From the NCBI GenBank assembly GCA_964289745.1, contig CAXYMM010000001.1, positions 1,798,001 through 1,862,000 on the forward strand: 64,000 nt of DNA, given 5' to 3'. Position numbers and translations under genes: made by a program. Shown in pieces: positions 61,849 to 64,000 of this stretch; position 1 is the first letter of the stretch; every line of letters begins with the position of its first letter. The notes beneath the pieces were generated by a model, which saw nothing but the letters and a program-made list of their open reading frames with translations, was not told where the DNA came from and made no database searches. Source of the DNA: Ekhidna sp964289745. Its GTDB lineage: Bacteria; Bacteroidota; Bacteroidia; Cytophagales; Cyclobacteriaceae.

Positions 61849-62868
61849 ATGAAGCGAATTCTCTTACTATGTGGTGGACAATCACCCGAGCATCTTATTT
61901 CCATTCGATCTTGTAAAAACATTCTTGGCTTTATCGATAGGAATCAATACTCTATAACCCTTATTGGCATTAGCCGGATGGGTAGGTGGGTTCTTTTGGA
62001 TGAAAAAGAACTTGAAGATGAGGTAAACATAAATGGGAAATGGGTTGACATTCACCCTGGATTTGATGATCCATTTTGGTGCCAAGGAGAATCGCTTGGA
62101 TATTTCGATGCTATTTTTCCAGTATTACATGGACCAAATGGTGAAGATGGAACTATACAAGGTTTAATTCAGCTTTTAGGGTTGCCTTTTATAGGTTCGG
62201 GTATTCTTTCATCATCAATTTGTATGGACAAGGATGTTACAAAGCGTCTTTTAAAGGAGGCCGATATTGGGGTGGCAAATTGGCTCACCATGCATGATGC
62301 CTGTGATATTTCTTATGAAGAAGCCATCCAGCAGTTGGGAGATGTACTTTTTGTAAAACCGGCCAACATGGGCTCTTCGGTAGGAGTGCACAAAGTAACT
62401 GATAAGTCCAGTTGGGTGGCTGCTATTCGCGATGCTTTTACGCACGATGGCAAAGTACTGGTAGAACAGGCCGTAATTGGGCGTGAGCTAGAATGCGCAG
62501 TGCTTGGAAATCAGGAAGCCATCACATCAGGAATTGGAGAAGTGAAGGCAGTTGATTTTTATTCTTTCGAGGAAAAATATGCAGATACTTCGCAAACTGA
62601 TGTGGTTATACCTGCACAATTAAATGCAGCATCTATACAGTTGTTGAAAGATATCGCCTTAAAAGTATATAAAGTACTGAATTGCAGAGGATTATCGAGA
62701 GTAGATATGTTTTTAGTTGAAGATAGTACCGTCTTGGTTAATGAAGTAAATACATTGCCTGGCTTTACGAGTATTAGCATGTATCCAAAACTTTGGGCAC
62801 ACGAAGGGCTAAGCAATAGCGAATTAATAAATCGACTTATCCAACTTTCAATCGATCAAGTGTATTAA
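61849..62868 (+). CDS. ddl: D-alanine--D-alanine ligase
   Basis: Makes the D-Ala-D-Ala dipeptide for peptidoglycan. The 339-residue ATP-grasp enzyme has CGGQSPEHLISIRSC at the start, FPVLHGPNGEDGTIQGL, FVKPANMGSSVGVHKV and the C-terminal VNEVNTLPGFTSISMYPKL with catalytic Arg/Asn region. The start ATG follows the small upstream gene by 12 bases. The end overlaps by 4 bases the 3' end of the convergent DUF6048-like gene. Confidence 0.97.
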   Translation: MKRILLLCGGQSPEHLISIRSCKNILGFIDRNQYSITLIGISRMGRWVLLDEKELEDEVNINGKWVDIHPGFDDPFWCQGESLGYFDAIFPVLHGPNGEDGTIQGLIQLLGLPFIGSGILSSSICMDKDVTKRLLKEADIGVANWLTMHDACDISYEEAIQQLGDVLFVKPANMGSSVGVHKVTDKSSWVAAIRDAFTHDGKVLVEQAVIGRELECAVLGNQEAITSGIGEVKAVDFYSFEEKYADTSQTDVVIPAQLNAASIQLLKDIALKVYKVLNCRGLSRVDMFLVEDSTVLVNEVNTLPGFTSISMYPKLWAHEGLSNSELINRLIQLSIDQVY

Positions 62869-63704
62869 AACTGTATTTTTACAAAGAAATTTCCAGTAGG
62901 AATAGTTTTGTCAAAAGATCGACCATAACCAGGGATTGCATATACATCTACATCTTCCTGCTTATCGTAGTTTCGGAGCATTCTAAACCGTACTAGAAAG
63001 CCAAGCCACAAAAGATCCGAATTCTTGAATAATTTGCGATCCGTATAAAGTACCACTTCCCACCAGTCGGCATTTAAGTTTTTGCGATCAATAGGCTGAT
63101 CCAGATTGCTTTGACTCCCGCTCGAAGTATCTGCAAAAGGTCGAAATGATTCATCAAAAGAGGCGACTCCATACCTAAATGAAATACCAATATTGTGTTC
63201 TTGATCCTGCGATCCCAAATACCCCAAGCCAACTCGATAGTACCACCCGTTGCTCTCGTATTTGCCATTTTCAAGCGCACTTCTAGGGTTCAGCTTGGCT
63301 GTACCTGCTTCTACAACAACAGGAAAATGCTCTATAAACAAAAGCTCTATACCACCTTCATACTTGGTTTCAAATTTAAAAGGAAAGGTCAAAAGCTTAC
63401 CGTAGTCTAAGAGTAAAGATGGGGTGAGTAATCGCTTTGAGTTGGAGAAGGTGGTGGAGTCTACTTCCATTTTTCCAGAATCAATAGCATACGTTTGTTC
63501 TAAAGAATCATGGATAGTAGTTACTTCTTGGGAAAGGTTCTTCGAAATAGTATCATGTGGAGTAAGTTTGATTGTTGAAGAGTCTGTTGGTATAGTCAAG
63601 AAGGTTGTATCAGTCTTTTGTGTTACAAGCAATGAATCTTGTGCGTATAAAGAAGCCACAAGTAAACCAAAACCAGAAATAAAAAATAGACAACGCTTCT
63701 TCAT
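62865..63704 (-). CDS. DUF6048-like exported protein
   Basis: A 279-residue protein with a signal peptide (to about residue 21, LYAQ). Residues 25-90 are Ser/Thr-rich and low-complexity; the C-terminal part has YYRVGLGYLG, IGISFRYGVASFDESF, WWEVVLYTDRK and LWLGFLVRFRM, which resemble outer membrane beta-strands of the DUF6048 family of Bacteroidota. Function unknown. The 3' end overlaps ddl by 4 bases. Confidence 0.7.
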   Translation of the reverse strand: MKKRCLFFISGFGLLVASLYAQDSLLVTQKTDTTFLTIPTDSSTIKLTPHDTISKNLSQEVTTIHDSLEQTYAIDSGKMEVDSTTFSNSKRLLTPSLLLDYGKLLTFPFKFETKYEGGIELLFIEHFPVVVEAGTAKLNPRSALENGKYESNGWYYRVGLGYLGSQDQEHNIGISFRYGVASFDESFRPFADTSSGSQSNLDQPIDRKNLNADWWEVVLYTDRKLFKNSDLLWLGFLVRFRMLRNYDKQEDVDVYAIPGYGRSFDKTIPTGNFFVKIQF

Positions 63705-63752
63705 TTATGCAATTTTATTAAGAAATATTTAGGCTATTGAAACCCGTTGTAT

Positions 63753-64000
63753 TCACTTCACTACTTGAATATTTTTAGCACTAATTTTAATGTGTCGCTC
63801 GGTATTTACATCAAAAAAATTGGCATAAGCACTCCGCAACGAAAGTACCATCATAAATAGGTATTTCATAGATGGAGAACTTATTTTCAAACGACAGAGG
63901 AAAGTTATGGAAGGAAACACAATCTGTTTCACAGATTCGAATAGAGTTAATCTAATCTCTGGTAGTTTGATGAAACTGATCATGAGTCGATGGCGGTCTT
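63753..64000 (-). CDS. Doubtful frame at the window edge
   Basis: An open frame runs from the right edge of the window to TGA at 63753, with an internal ATG at 63983. The C-terminal end reads NFFDVNTERHIKISAKNIQ. In this phylum a second small gene often lies upstream of a DUF6048 gene, but no signature is visible here, and another frame has an equally plausible stretch (ETDCVSFHNFPLSFENK). It may not be a gene. Confidence 0.25.
   Translation of the reverse strand, partial: DRHRLMISFIKLPEIRLTLFESVKQIVFPSITFLCRLKISSPSMKYLFMMVLSLRSAYANFFDVNTERHIKISAKNIQVVK

Overview
The window looks like a chromosomal segment of a Bacteroidota bacterium, most likely a free-living member of the order Cytophagales. 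The grounds are promoters of the TTG-N18-20-TAnnTTTR type, few Shine-Dalgarno sites, a TonB-dependent receptor followed by a surface-type lipoprotein, DUF6048-like, DUF3109 and FISUMP proteins, a Bacteroidota histone H1-like protein, an alpha-oxoamine synthase of the serine-palmitoyl/cysteate-acyl transferase type, and a menaquinone operon. The base composition is AT-rich. No genus can be named from the sequence alone.

Layout. 1-7.7 kb: 3' end of miaE, YqgE, a large DUF349 protein, tRNA-Thr, then a homogentisate dioxygenase / fumarylacetoacetase / flavin-reductase-like operon (tyrosine catabolism). 8-13.1 kb: tRNA-Glu, gapA, a lolD-like / EamA / yebC operon on the minus strand, and sucC. 13.7-23 kb: tRNA-Arg, a small predicted membrane protein, a voltage-gated-type K+ channel with a zinc ribbon, a TonB receptor with an SGNH-hydrolase lipoprotein, and a DsbD-type thiol reductase. 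23-33 kb: S9 peptidase, 3-hydroxyacyl-CoA dehydrogenase, class II aldolase, tail-specific protease, DUF4097 protein and OPT transporter.

33.1-38.7 kb is an accessory island and the most unusual part. It holds an ORF6N/PLD-like protein, a type I specificity gene (hsdS) whose two target-recognition domains are near-perfect copies of each other, a truncated ATPase joined out of frame to the C-terminal half of a HEPN (RX4HXY) protein, an MNT nucleotidyltransferase (GSX10DXD) fused in frame to a second hsdS, a decayed RhuM gene and a decayed FtsX/MacB-type permease. No hsdM or hsdR is present in the window. Each hsdS ends in the same module, which carries the ribosome binding site of the next gene, so the locus looks like recombining specificity and cargo cassettes that are partly eroded.

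38.7-64 kb: an NSS transporter overlapping a tiny MetS-like small subunit, an NTP pyrophosphohydrolase, ffh, envelope proteins, YceI, DUF3109, S10 carboxypeptidase, FKBP isomerase with a complete IS1595-type element (8-bp target duplication) inserted just upstream, maf, DUF1015, the alpha-oxoamine synthase, histone H1-like protein, a thioesterase-menF-menD-menB operon, a MORN-type lipoprotein, ddl and a DUF6048-like protein.

Most intergenic stretches over 300 bases are AT-rich and hold little more than terminators, short repeats or weak traces of decayed genes.
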